From CAYTGR01 sp964437445 (GTDB lineage: Bacteria > Chloroflexota > Anaerolineae > B4-G1 > SLSP01), in NCBI GenBank assembly GCA_964437445.1, contig CAYTGR010000051.1:1-32745 (forward strand): a stretch of 32,745 bases of DNA, given 5' to 3'. A model generated the notes under the pieces. It worked only from the letters and a program-made list of their open reading frames with translations. It was not told the origin of the DNA and did no database searches. Below are positions 14,316-21,521 of the stretch, one piece after another; positions within the stretch are counted from its first letter, which is position 1, and each line of letters begins with the position of its first letter. A program made the translations under genes and the position numbers.

Positions 14316-16769
14316 CTAATCATGGGCGTGCAACCGGTTACTGATCGCTTTGCCGATCTCGACCGTCACCAATAGAGTCAGGGCAATCCCGATCACCCAT
14401 AGCCATTCCTCCAGACTCAAGGGGACGATGCCGAGCAGCCGCCTCAGGCCTGGAATCAAGAAGGCCACTAACGCCGTCAGCAGGCCGACCATGACGGCCC
14501 AGATGAGCGGCTTGTTGGTGGTGAGTTTGTTCATACGCCAGAGTGGCTTGCGCATACTGCGATAGGCAAAGATGTACACCATTGAGTTGATGGCAAAGCT
14601 GGCAAAGACGATGCTGCGTCCCTCCACGGGGTTCTGGTGTACCTGGAAGAAATGCCCAAACAAAAACAGGGCCAGGATGGCACTGGTGACACTGATCACG
14701 CCGATCAGGGAGAGTGACAAATGGGTTAATACCGGCGCTTTGATTGAGCGCGGCTTTTCTTCCATGATGCCGTCTTCCTTTTGCTCAAAGCCGATCACGA
14801 TGTCGGAGGGGCCGTCACAAATCAGGTGAATCCACAGGATCTGGGCGACCGCCAGGGGGGCCGGCCAGCGCAACATCATGGCGGTGAAGATAGTCAGTAC
14901 CTCGGCGAACGAATTCGAGAGCGTGTAGGCCACCACTTTGCGGATGTTGTCAAAGATCACCCGGCCTTCTTCCACGGCGGCGACGATGGTGCGGAAGTTG
15001 TTATCAAGCAGGATCAGATCAGCGGTCTCTTTGGCCACGTCGGTGGCGCTGCCCACCACTACGCCGATGTTGGCGCGCTTCAGCGCCGGCGCATCGTTGA
15101 CGCCGTCCCCGATCATAGCCGTGATCTCGCCGTTGGCCTGCAAGGCGCGCACGATGCGGAACTTGTCTTGGGGGCGGATGCGCGCGAACACCACGATGTT
15201 TTGGACCTGTTTTTGAAGCTGCTCATCGGTCATTTCGGCGACATCTTTGCCCTCCAGGACCTGGCTGCTTTCCTGGACCAAACCGATATTGCGTGCGATT
15301 CGCTCGGCAGTTTTGCGATAATCGCCGGTAATCATCTTAACTTGAATGCCGGCACGTTGGGCTACCTGAATGGCCTCTACCACGCCCTCTCGCACGGGAT
15401 CTTCCATGCCGAGCAATCCTACCCAAGTGTACCCGCTGTAATGTTCCAGGATTCCATCCCGGCGGTAAGCCAGCCCCAACAACCGTAAGCCCTCGCCGGC
15501 CCAATCATCCACCTGGGCCAAAAGGCGATCTCGCTCCTCGGGGGTAACCTCACACATGCCCAGGACGATTTCTGGCGCGCCCTTCAGGAAGTAAATTCGC
15601 TCGCCCTGGAACAGGTTGCTGGTCACGGCGGTGATCATATACTTTGTCTCGCTGGTGAACAGCTCCTCCGCCAGGCGTTGGGCGCTGTCAAACAATTCCT
15701 GCGGGCGGCCGGGCATTTCTTTCTCGGCATATTCCCACAGGGCGATATCTACCGGTCCTTCCAGGTTGTTGCACAGGATCATGGTTTGCCAGGCGCGCTC
15801 TCTATCCAGCAAATCGGCGCGGCTGACTCTCATGCGCCCTTCAGTGAGCGTGCCAGTTTTGTCGGTGCAGATAACCGTCACCGAGCCCAGCGTTTCAACT
15901 GCCAGCAATCTTTTTACCAGGCCGTTGCGCTTGAGAATCTTGCGCATCCCCAGCACCAAAATCATCGTCACGGCGATTAACAGCCCCTCCGGGATAGCGG
16001 CAATCGCCAGGATGATGGCTGTGCGCAGCATGTCAAAGAATTCACGCCCCATCAACAGCCCCACGAGCAGGATCACCACGGTAAAAGTGACCACGATGTA
16101 GGTCAATACTTTGCTGAATGCCTTGAGGCGCACCTGCAAGGGAGTATTTTCCTCAACATGCTCACTCAAGCTGGTGGCGATTTGGCCCAATTCAGTCTGC
16201 GTTCCGGTTTGAGTGATTTCCATGATCCCGCGCCCGGTGATGACGGTGGTGCCCATGAAGACCTGATTTTGTCCCTCGGCGACACTTTTGTTGGCCGGTT
16301 CACTCTCTCCGGTGAGGATAGCCTCATCCACGGCAATCTTTGTACTCTCGCGCAGCAGGCCGTCGCCGGGGATCTTTTCGCCGGCGTTGAGGATGACCAG
16401 GTCTCCGGGCACCAGTTCCCACCCCTCCACTTCCACGCGCTGCCCGTCGCGGAGCACGGTGGTCGTGGGCTTGAGCAGGCCCTTCAGAGCCGTATAGGTG
16501 CGCTGGGCCTGGTATTCCTGGACAAAGCCCAAAATCACATCAATGATGACCACTGCCATGATGATGGTGAAATCCCCCAGTTCTCCTAAGGCCAGTGAGA
16601 CGCCGGCCGCCACCAAAATGATGTAAACCAGCGGGCTTTTGATCTGATTAAAGAGAATTTCCCAGACCGAGGTTTGTCTGGCTGAGGGGAGGACATTTTT
16701 GCCGTACTCGCGGCGTCGTTGTTCAACTTCGGTGGCTGTGAGGCCGGTCAATGGTAGTGACGTAGTCAA
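14316..16769 (-). CDS. P-type II cation-transporting ATPase, divergent
   Basis: An 817-residue HAD-type ion pump. An N-terminal cation-ATPase domain (LTGLTATEVEQRRREYGKNV) is followed by two spans, the actuator domain with TGES (153-156), helix 4 with PEGL (260-263), the phosphorylation site CTDKTGTLT (Asp303), KGAPE in the nucleotide domain, GDGVNDAP (554-561) and six C-terminal spans. This is the type II (Ca, Na/K, H/K) layout. The expected ion ligands differ. Helix 6 reads WIHLICDG where Ca pumps have an Asn before the Asp, and helix 5 reads SNSFAE, keeping only the Glu. The start is a TTG at 16769 with AAGGAG seven bases upstream; an upstream ATG at 16841 would overlap the previous gene. 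The transported ion is uncertain. Confidence 0.93.
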   Translation of the reverse strand: MTTSLPLTGLTATEVEQRRREYGKNVLPSARQTSVWEILFNQIKSPLVYIILVAAGVSLALGELGDFTIIMAVVIIDVILGFVQEYQAQRTYTALKGLLKPTTTVLRDGQRVEVEGWELVPGDLVILNAGEKIPGDGLLRESTKIAVDEAILTGESEPANKSVAEGQNQVFMGTTVITGRGIMEITQTGTQTELGQIATSLSEHVEENTPLQVRLKAFSKVLTYIVVTFTVVILLVGLLMGREFFDMLRTAIILAIAAIPEGLLIAVTMILVLGMRKILKRNGLVKRLLAVETLGSVTVICTDKTGTLTEGRMRVSRADLLDRERAWQTMILCNNLEGPVDIALWEYAEKEMPGRPQELFDSAQRLAEELFTSETKYMITAVTSNLFQGERIYFLKGAPEIVLGMCEVTPEERDRLLAQVDDWAGEGLRLLGLAYRRDGILEHYSGYTWVGLLGMEDPVREGVVEAIQVAQRAGIQVKMITGDYRKTAERIARNIGLVQESSQVLEGKDVAEMTDEQLQKQVQNIVVFARIRPQDKFRIVRALQANGEITAMIGDGVNDAPALKRANIGVVVGSATDVAKETADLILLDNNFRTIVAAVEEGRVIFDNIRKVVAYTLSNSFAEVLTIFTAMMLRWPAPLAVAQILWIHLICDGPSDIVIGFEQKEDGIMEEKPRSIKAPVLTHLSLSLIGVISVTSAILALFLFGHFFQVHQNPVEGRSIVFASFAINSMVYIFAYRSMRKPLWRMNKLTTNKPLIWAVMVGLLTALVAFLIPGLRRLLGIVPLSLEEWLWVIGIALTLLVTVEIGKAISNRLHAHD

Positions 16770-16798
16770 AGCTATCTCCTTAAGGTTTTGTGAAATAT

Positions 16799-17458
16799 TC
16801 AGGATTCCACAGATTTGCGGAAATTGAGTGTGTAATTCCACCAGTTCCCATAGTTTGCTGCCAACTCAAAGCCGGCAGCTCGGGCCCAGGCAATGGTGGT
16901 CGCCCGGCGGGGATAGTCGGGGTCGAGAAATTCCTCAGTCATTGAAACCAGGCCGCCTGGCTTGAGCACGCGGTAAATTTCGCGCAACGCGCGCACCGGG
17001 TCGGGGATTTCGGGCAGCACGGTGATGAGATAGGTGCGATCCACACTCCCATCGGCCAGCGGCAGCTCATACGCGCTGGCGACGTGAGTTTCCACATTGG
17101 TCACACCGGCCGCGCGTACTTTGGCCTCTACCTGCGCGATCATCGTCGGCTGGATATCCACCGCGATCAGCCGCCCGGTCGGGCCTACACGCCGCGCCGC
17201 CTCTAAGGTGAACGCGCCCGGTCCGGGGCCGAGTTCCAACACCGTCTCACCGGGGCACAACCCGGCGCGATCAAGCGCGTGGCGCACGTCCCAACGGCGG
17301 AGAGGATTGTCCACAATCCAACTCAGGGAAGACGGGCAGGGTTCGCCGCGCCCTTTTTTCAGTTGCAGGATGAGTTTGAGCAGTACCAGCCAGAAGAACA
17401 GCAGTCCGCCCAGCACAGCCAGAAATATCCACAAGATTTTGAGTGTATACTTGCGCAT
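16799..17458 (-). CDS. Membrane-anchored class I SAM-dependent methyltransferase
   Basis: A 219-residue protein with one strong N-terminal transmembrane segment (about 8-30, ILWIFLAVLGGLLFFWLVLL) and a methyltransferase domain: motif I TVLELGPGPGAFTLEAA (72-88), acidic AVDIQP, motif II-like DGSVDRTYLITVLPEI and LKPGGLVSMTEEF. It resembles UbiE/PmtA-like lipid or small-molecule methyltransferases, and the anchor favours a membrane-borne substrate (inference). GGAGG lies five bases before the ATG. It ends 29 bases before the TTG start of the P-type ATPase and begins 64 bases after the ICMT-like gene. Confidence 0.88.
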   Translation of the reverse strand: MRKYTLKILWIFLAVLGGLLFFWLVLLKLILQLKKGRGEPCPSSLSWIVDNPLRRWDVRHALDRAGLCPGETVLELGPGPGAFTLEAARRVGPTGRLIAVDIQPTMIAQVEAKVRAAGVTNVETHVASAYELPLADGSVDRTYLITVLPEIPDPVRALREIYRVLKPGGLVSMTEEFLDPDYPRRATTIAWARAAGFELAANYGNWWNYTLNFRKSVES

Positions 17459-17522
17459 CAGTACCTCCAGTTCAGGTCGAGTAGTTTTATTTTGCTGCTT
17501 CCCGTATCCGCCGAACTTGATG

Positions 17523-18176
17523 TCAATTCCCTTTCCTCAGTCGAGGCCAAAACATTCCGGTCTGACGGCGATATTCGCGGTAAGGCTCTCCGACAATTGC
17601 CAGCAGGCATTGCTCTTCGGCGACGGCCTGGCGGTACAGCCCCCACCAGCCGAGCAATCCCAACAGCGGCAACCAGACGCCCGTGAGCAGGAAGAGCGCC
17701 CCATTGAGCGCAGCTTCCGCCGCATAGCGTGGGTGGCGCACCAGCGCATACGGCCCTTGCGTCGCCAGGACAAACTCGCGCCGCAGCGGCCTGTACAGCG
17801 GGGTGTAGTGTGGATTGTAGAGCATTGCGCCCAGACCCCAGAGCTGCCCGGCGACGAAGAGCAACCTGCCCAACGCGGTCACGCCGGCAGGGAACGCGAT
17901 TCTCACGGTCGCCAGAAAAGTGCTCACTGCAGGCAGACAGAGCGCGGCGATAACCAATCCGGCGGTGCAGATATTGGCCATGAACACCCACAGGGTTCCG
18001 GCCCTGGCGCTCCAGTCGCCTTGCCGTGTTTGCGCCTGCGCCGCGGCGGAGAGCCGGATAATCGTCGCGCGCGGCAACAGGCGCGTCTTGAGCCATCCGC
18101 GCCCCAGCGCGTACAGCATTGCCATTACCCCCCAGGTGATCAGAATCACCCGCGCCGCTGCCGGAATGGATTCCAC
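17523..18176 (-). CDS. Isoprenylcysteine carboxyl methyltransferase (ICMT/PEMT)-family membrane protein
   Basis: A 217-residue polytopic membrane protein with about five hydrophobic spans. The C-terminal half carries the ICMT/PEMT signature: GPYALVRHPRYAAE (141-154) with the invariant Arg147-His148-Pro149, then after a hairpin of two spans EEQCLLAIVGEPYREYRRQT with the paired glutamates. These residues bind SAM in the family. Bacterial members methylate lipids, isoprenoid-type or phenolic substrates, or are uncharacterised. Translation begins at a GTG (18176) with GGAGG seven bases upstream, placed inside the 3' end of the regulator gene, which stops only three bases earlier. It is therefore directly coupled to the GbsR-type regulator. 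Confidence 0.85.
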   Translation of the reverse strand: MESIPAAARVILITWGVMAMLYALGRGWLKTRLLPRATIIRLSAAAQAQTRQGDWSARAGTLWVFMANICTAGLVIAALCLPAVSTFLATVRIAFPAGVTALGRLLFVAGQLWGLGAMLYNPHYTPLYRPLRREFVLATQGPYALVRHPRYAAEAALNGALFLLTGVWLPLLGLLGWWGLYRQAVAEEQCLLAIVGEPYREYRRQTGMFWPRLRKGN

Positions 18177-18179
18177 GGC

Positions 18180-18662
18180 CTATCCTCCATTGAGCCCGAG
18201 GCCGCGCTGCTTCTCAATACGTTTGAGCAGGGCGGGCAACTCCTCTTCAATCAACGAGAACATATCATGCGCTTCCTGTAGCCGTTCGCGCAGCGCAGGG
18301 TCTTCATCCTGGAGCAGTTCCAGGCCCCGCTCGGCGACCTGATGCAGCGAGGCGATCATCCGCAAATACATCCGCATAAAGGTGACCCAACCGCCATGCG
18401 CAAAACGAAAGTAAATCTGGCGCGGCTCCGGGGAGGGGACACGCTCAATTAACCCCATCTCGCTCAACAGGCGGGTGCTGGTGCTGATGGCACTTTTGCT
18501 GGCCTGCAAGGTTTCGCACAGGTCGGTCATGGATTGTTCCGGCGGATTGGCAATCAGCAACACACCGAGGATGCGCCCCGCCATACGCGGCAGACCCATT
18601 TGCTCAAAGTAGAGACTGATGTCTTCAATGAAATGTTTTTCTTCAAAATAATGTTCCTGCAT
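18180..18662 (-). CDS. GbsR/MarR-type transcriptional regulator
   Basis: A 160-residue protein with a winged helix-turn-helix domain (about 24-90). GLPRMAGRILGVLLIANPPE is a GbsR-subfamily hallmark, followed by MTDLCETLQASKSAISTSTR (recognition helix) and a wing LIERVPSPEPRQIYFRF. A helical dimerisation tail follows. Relatives control glycine betaine or choline uptake, drug efflux and envelope genes. The start at 18662 was chosen for AAAGGA seven bases upstream; the frame is open to 18743, through the promoter. It is the first gene of the methyltransferase run, three bases from the next gene. A palindrome overlapping its own -35 box suggests autoregulation. Confidence 0.9.
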   Translation of the reverse strand: MQEHYFEEKHFIEDISLYFEQMGLPRMAGRILGVLLIANPPEQSMTDLCETLQASKSAISTSTRLLSEMGLIERVPSPEPRQIYFRFAHGGWVTFMRMYLRMIASLHQVAERGLELLQDEDPALRERLQEAHDMFSLIEEELPALLKRIEKQRGLGLNGG

Positions 18663-18704
18663 GAATGTTCCTTTCGTTCGGATGGGTTGGTGTGACCCTG
18701 TGTT

Positions 18705-18733
18705 ATTGTAGCGCGTTATGAACGTTCTGTCAA
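18705..18733 (-). promoter_or_regulatory. Promoter of the GbsR-methyltransferase operon
   Basis: On the minus strand a consensus TTGACA (18733-18728) is followed after exactly 17 bases by TACAAT (18710-18705). It is about 40 bases upstream of the regulator ATG. It is the only strong promoter seen for the long minus-strand run. Confidence 0.8.
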
Positions 18734-18741
18734 TACAGAAC
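18724..18741. promoter_or_regulatory. Palindromic operator GTTCTGT-CAAT-ACAGAAC
   Basis: A perfect inverted repeat with 7-bp arms and a 4-base centre covers the -35 box of the GbsR promoter. Size, symmetry and position are what is expected for a winged-helix dimer that represses its own operon. Confidence 0.65.
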
Positions 18742-18931
18742 AATTGTAATTTTTAGACGATTTCCTTGGAGTTACCGGGGAGGCCTGGTGGGGCAAAATG
18801 GCGGCAGTTTCAGTGCACTTATCAACAGAGTCCATGATACAATAGAACAAGGTGGCTGCTATGTCCGGTGGATGGAGGTTAAGGCCCTGGTTGGGGTATT
18901 CACAGCTCCAGGGTATGGAAAAACCGTCCTT

Positions 18932-19087
18932 GTAGCTAACCCAAGTTGCTACCTTTCGTTGGCAGGGGGCATTTTCTCTTTTGACCACTGACCACAAGAC
19001 CGCAGACCACTCTATTTTAACCGCCGGGGTCTGTGGTCAGTCGTCCGTGGTCTCCTGGCAGTGCAGGTGGCAATTTGAGTTAGCTAC
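18932..19087. repeat. Nested inverted-repeat element containing a family A copy
   Basis: Outer arms are a 23-bp imperfect inverted repeat: GTAGCTAACCCAAGTTGCTA at 18932 onward and its near complement ending TTAGCTAC at 19087. Inside lies a family A copy (18983-19052) with GACCACTGACCACAAGACC on the left and GTCTGTGGTCAG on the right around TTTTAACCGCC (19015-19025). It has no coding capacity. Confidence 0.55.
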
Positions 19088-19294
19088 TTTGGCGATTTGA
19101 ACTCAGGGCTGGCCCTGGATTTGCGGACGTTTTGATGTTGAAGTACACTTATAGCGCCATACAAAGCTGGCTGGATGAGATGCCAGCCCGCCAGGTTTTT
19201 AATGGCTCTCTTTGTGCACCTTGGCGTGAGCAAGCCTTGTATTTTCAAGGGAATTTCCCATGAACTGGCGTTCATCAGCGTTGGGATGAAAATT

Positions 19295-19350
19295 GGCTTG
19301 TAGTAACGCGCTTTAGCGCGTTGGACGGCGCTAAAGCGCCTCACTACCAA
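19295..19350. repeat. Dispersed hairpin repeat, family B (best copy)
   Basis: GTAGTAACGCGCTTTAGCGC on the left and GCGCTAAAGCGCCTCACTAC on the right form a long imperfect hairpin. The same outer words occur at 5206-5258. It ends just before the ribosome-binding site of the 46-residue gene. Confidence 0.7.
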
Positions 19351-19381
19351 CTCAGGACGTTATTTTCAGAGGAGGTTTTCT

Positions 19382-19522
19382 ATGAGCGAGACCAATGGGG
19401 GAAGTGGACGTTCAGAGCCGGTGGTCATCACTGCGATCATCGTCGGCGGGTTGATTATTCTGGCCTGTATCTGTGCCAGCGCGGCCGTCTTCATGACTTT
19501 TCTCTCCAATGCGCCCTGGTAA
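19382..19522 (+). CDS. 46-residue single-span membrane protein
   Basis: A small gene below usual length cut-offs. The protein has a short hydrophilic start MSETNGGSGRSEP, one hydrophobic segment (about 14-41: VVITAIIVGGLIILACICAS and onward) and the end FLSNAPW. A perfect AGAGGAGG (19368-19375) is six bases before the ATG, which is the main support that it is translated. Two cysteines (29 and 31) and a glycine pair lie in the span. No family is recognised. It stands alone between repeat elements, ahead of the glycosyltransferase pair on the same strand. It could be a regulatory small membrane protein or a peptide of unknown role. Confidence 0.65.
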   Translation: MSETNGGSGRSEPVVITAIIVGGLIILACICASAAVFMTFLSNAPW

Positions 19523-19576
19523 ATGGCCGGGATTTTGTATCATCCCAATAATCTCAATAATCAGGGGAAAAGCTGG

Positions 19577-19602
19577 TCGTGAGGCGCTTGAGCGCGTCAC
19601 GA
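19577..19602. repeat. Short hairpin with the family B core
   Basis: TCGTGAGGCGC and GCGCGTCACGA form an 11-bp stem with one mismatch around TTGA. The GAGGCGCTTGAGCGCG core resembles family B. It lies 55 bases beyond the stop of the 46-residue gene and may act as its 3' end. Confidence 0.5.
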
Positions 19603-19781
19603 CGAACCTTCGCCCCGCTTTTTTTTGAGAAGATACGGGATTTTCTAAGTTTGATTTCCGCCGGTGGAAATCTTTTCGCTCAGGCGGCAAGCTTCTAAGG
19701 CGGCTGAAGGTAGGCTGGGCCCGCTTCAGCAGGTTTGACATGGGGGACCGGGGGCTGGGCCCACCGGTGGAAGGAGGAGCT

Positions 19782-20153
19782 ATGACTGAACAGGGCAGGG
19801 GAACGGCCGCGTCTGGTGAGCCGGCTCCGCGACGGAGCCAGGGCTGGTCCGCCTCGTGGGGACGCCAGATCGTGGGCGGGCTGGCGGGGGCGGTGCTGGG
19901 GTGGGGGGCGGTGCAGGTCGGGCCGCTGGTGGGCTGGCGACCGACCGATCCGGCTCGGCCGATCATTTGGGGGGCAGCGCTCGGGGCGGCGTTGACCAGT
20001 CTGGGCGGGTTCGTGGCGGCCGGCTCCCGGCTGACTGGACGTCAGGGCCGGCAGGCGCTCTGGATCAACCTGTTAGCGGCGCTGTTGGCGGTGATCTTCC
20101 TTTTTGCGCTCGTGGCCGGCACGCTGGCGCTGGTGAGCGCTCTTTTGAAGTGA
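19782..20153 (+). CDS. Small integral membrane protein of unknown function
   Basis: A 123-residue protein with a hydrophilic, basic N-terminus (MTEQGRGTAASGEPAPRRSQ) and about three to four hydrophobic spans rich in Gly and Ala, ending in a strong span NLLAALLAVIFLFALVAGTL. No family is recognised. AAGGAGGAGCT precedes the ATG at 19782; the upstream ATG at 19740 has no such site. It ends 14 bases before the glycosyltransferase gene, so the two are an operon and it may help hold or feed that enzyme at the membrane (inference only). Confidence 0.75.
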   Translation: MTEQGRGTAASGEPAPRRSQGWSASWGRQIVGGLAGAVLGWGAVQVGPLVGWRPTDPARPIIWGAALGAALTSLGGFVAAGSRLTGRQGRQALWINLLAALLAVIFLFALVAGTLALVSALLK

Positions 20154-20167
20154 GCGGAGTCGATACC

Positions 20168-21454
20168 ATGGCAGATGTCAAACGGGTTTTAATTCTCACG
20201 GCGGATGCCGGGTTTGGCCACCGCAGCGCGGCCAATGCGGTTGCCGCGGCCTTGAAGGAGCGCTATGGCGACCGGTGCCAGGTGGAAATCGTCAATCCCC
20301 TGGACGACAAGCGGGTGCCCGCTTTTCTACGCGATAGCCAGTCGGACTACGACAAGATCGTGCGCGAATCCCCCAAACTCTACCGGCTGGGCTATGAGGC
20401 CAGTGACGCGGTCGTGCCCAGCACCCTGGTGGAGAGCGCGTTGACGGTCATGCTCTTTGAAGCGCTCAGCGACCTCACGCGCGCTCATCGCCCTGATGTC
20501 ATCGTGATCGCTTATCCGCTCTACCAGTCGCCCCTGGCGGCCGTCTATGCCTTTCGCCGGCGTACCGTTCCTCTGCTAACGATCATTACCGATCTGGTGA
20601 CGGTGCACCGGCTCTGGTTTAGCAACGCTGCGGATTTCTGCCTGGTTCCTACTACGAAAGTGGCGGACCTGGCCCTGGAGGCCGGGGTCGCGCCGGACAA
20701 AGTGAAGATTACCGGCATCCCGGTTGATCCCCGGCTGGGGCAGGAAAAGCGGAGCCGGGCAGAGCTCCGCGCCGAACTGGGCTGGCGTCTGGATTGGCCG
20801 GTAGCGCTGGCAGTGGGCAGCAAGCGGGTGGAGCATCTGCCTGATACCCTGCGGGCGCTCAACCACTCCGGCTTGCACCTGCAACTGGCCGTGGTCGCGG
20901 GGGGGGATGAGTCCCTTTATCGGGAACTGCAAGCGACTGAATGGCACCTCCCCACCTACGTCTACAACTTCGTGACTGATTTGCCGGTCATGATGCATGC
21001 CGCTGATCTGTTGATCGGGAAAGCCGGCGGCTTGATCGTGACCGAAGCGCTGGCCTGTGGTCTGCCATTGTTGCTCATTGATGTGTTACCGGGGCAAGAA
21101 ACCGGGAATGCGGCTTATGTGGTGGAAGGGGGCGCGGGTGAACTGGCTGCCACACCGCTGGATGCGTTGGAGAGCGTTTACCATTGGCTGGATCGGGACG
21201 GCAGGTTGCTGGCCGAACGGGCGCGCAACGCCGGTCAGTTGGGCCGGCCCCAGGCCGCGTTTGAGATCGCCGACCTGGCCTGGACGGTGGCCGGGCAGCG
21301 GCCGCACAAAAGCGTTTTGTGGCAGGATCAAACCCAACGCCGGTTGGCGCTGTTGTTGCGGCGTTCGGGGCTTTGGGGGCATAAACAGCAGCGGTCCGAG
21401 ACCTCCCGCGAGCAGAAACGGCGCAAGCATCCAGGCGCGGAGGCTCCTGGCTAA
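20168..21454 (+). CDS. MGDG synthase-type glycosyltransferase (GT28-like)
   Basis: A 428-residue GT-B fold enzyme. The N-terminal half has the MGDG-synthase motif LTADAGFGHRSAANAV (10-25), with the GxGH loop seen in MurG and diacylglycerol glycosyltransferases. The C-terminal half has the sugar-nucleotide site GKAGGLIVTEALACGLPLLL and PGQETGNAAYV. Family members add galactose or glucose from UDP-sugar to diacylglycerol at the inner membrane face, making glycolipids common in Chloroflexota. A basic tail (SETSREQKRRKHPGAEAPG) follows residue 405. The ATG at 20168 has GCGGAG eight bases upstream. The frame is open upstream but overlaps the previous gene. Acceptor lipid not certain. Confidence 0.9.
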   Translation: MADVKRVLILTADAGFGHRSAANAVAAALKERYGDRCQVEIVNPLDDKRVPAFLRDSQSDYDKIVRESPKLYRLGYEASDAVVPSTLVESALTVMLFEALSDLTRAHRPDVIVIAYPLYQSPLAAVYAFRRRTVPLLTIITDLVTVHRLWFSNAADFCLVPTTKVADLALEAGVAPDKVKITGIPVDPRLGQEKRSRAELRAELGWRLDWPVALAVGSKRVEHLPDTLRALNHSGLHLQLAVVAGGDESLYRELQATEWHLPTYVYNFVTDLPVMMHAADLLIGKAGGLIVTEALACGLPLLLIDVLPGQETGNAAYVVEGGAGELAATPLDALESVYHWLDRDGRLLAERARNAGQLGRPQAAFEIADLAWTVAGQRPHKSVLWQDQTQRRLALLLRRSGLWGHKQQRSETSREQKRRKHPGAEAPG

Positions 21455-21457
21455 TCA

Positions 21458-21488
21458 CCGACGACCGCCCACCCTGGGCGGTCGTCGG
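21458..21488. terminator. Bidirectional hairpin between convergent genes
   Basis: A perfect 14-bp inverted repeat (21458-21471 with 21475-21488) with loop CCC lies between the plus-strand glycosyltransferase stop and the minus-strand mltG stop. There is no T tract on either side, so it may be a 3'-end stabiliser rather than a canonical terminator. Confidence 0.65.
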
Positions 21489-21521
21489 CGTAGAGGCAAC
21501 CAGGTGGCAACGGGCCAGGCG

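Larger units (their letters stand above)
18742..19381. other. Repeat-rich spacer without a gene
   Basis: Between the divergent regulator promoter and the small membrane protein no gene is supported. From 18742 to 18931 and from 19088 to 19294 nothing recognisable is seen. The middle holds a nested hairpin element (18932-19087) and the end holds a family B repeat (19295-19350). Frames of 67 to 93 codons in this stretch have no ribosome-binding sites or protein-like composition. Confidence 0.6.

Noticed and set aside
17097..18281. 394-codon open frame on the plus strand
   Set aside because: It lies opposite three well-supported minus-strand genes, has low-complexity Arg/Gln/Pro composition and no ribosome-binding site; it is a shadow of GC-rich coding sequence.
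18788..18991. 67-codon plus-strand frame and its 93-codon opposite frame
   Set aside because: Both cross the outer inverted repeat of the nested element and lack ribosome-binding sites.
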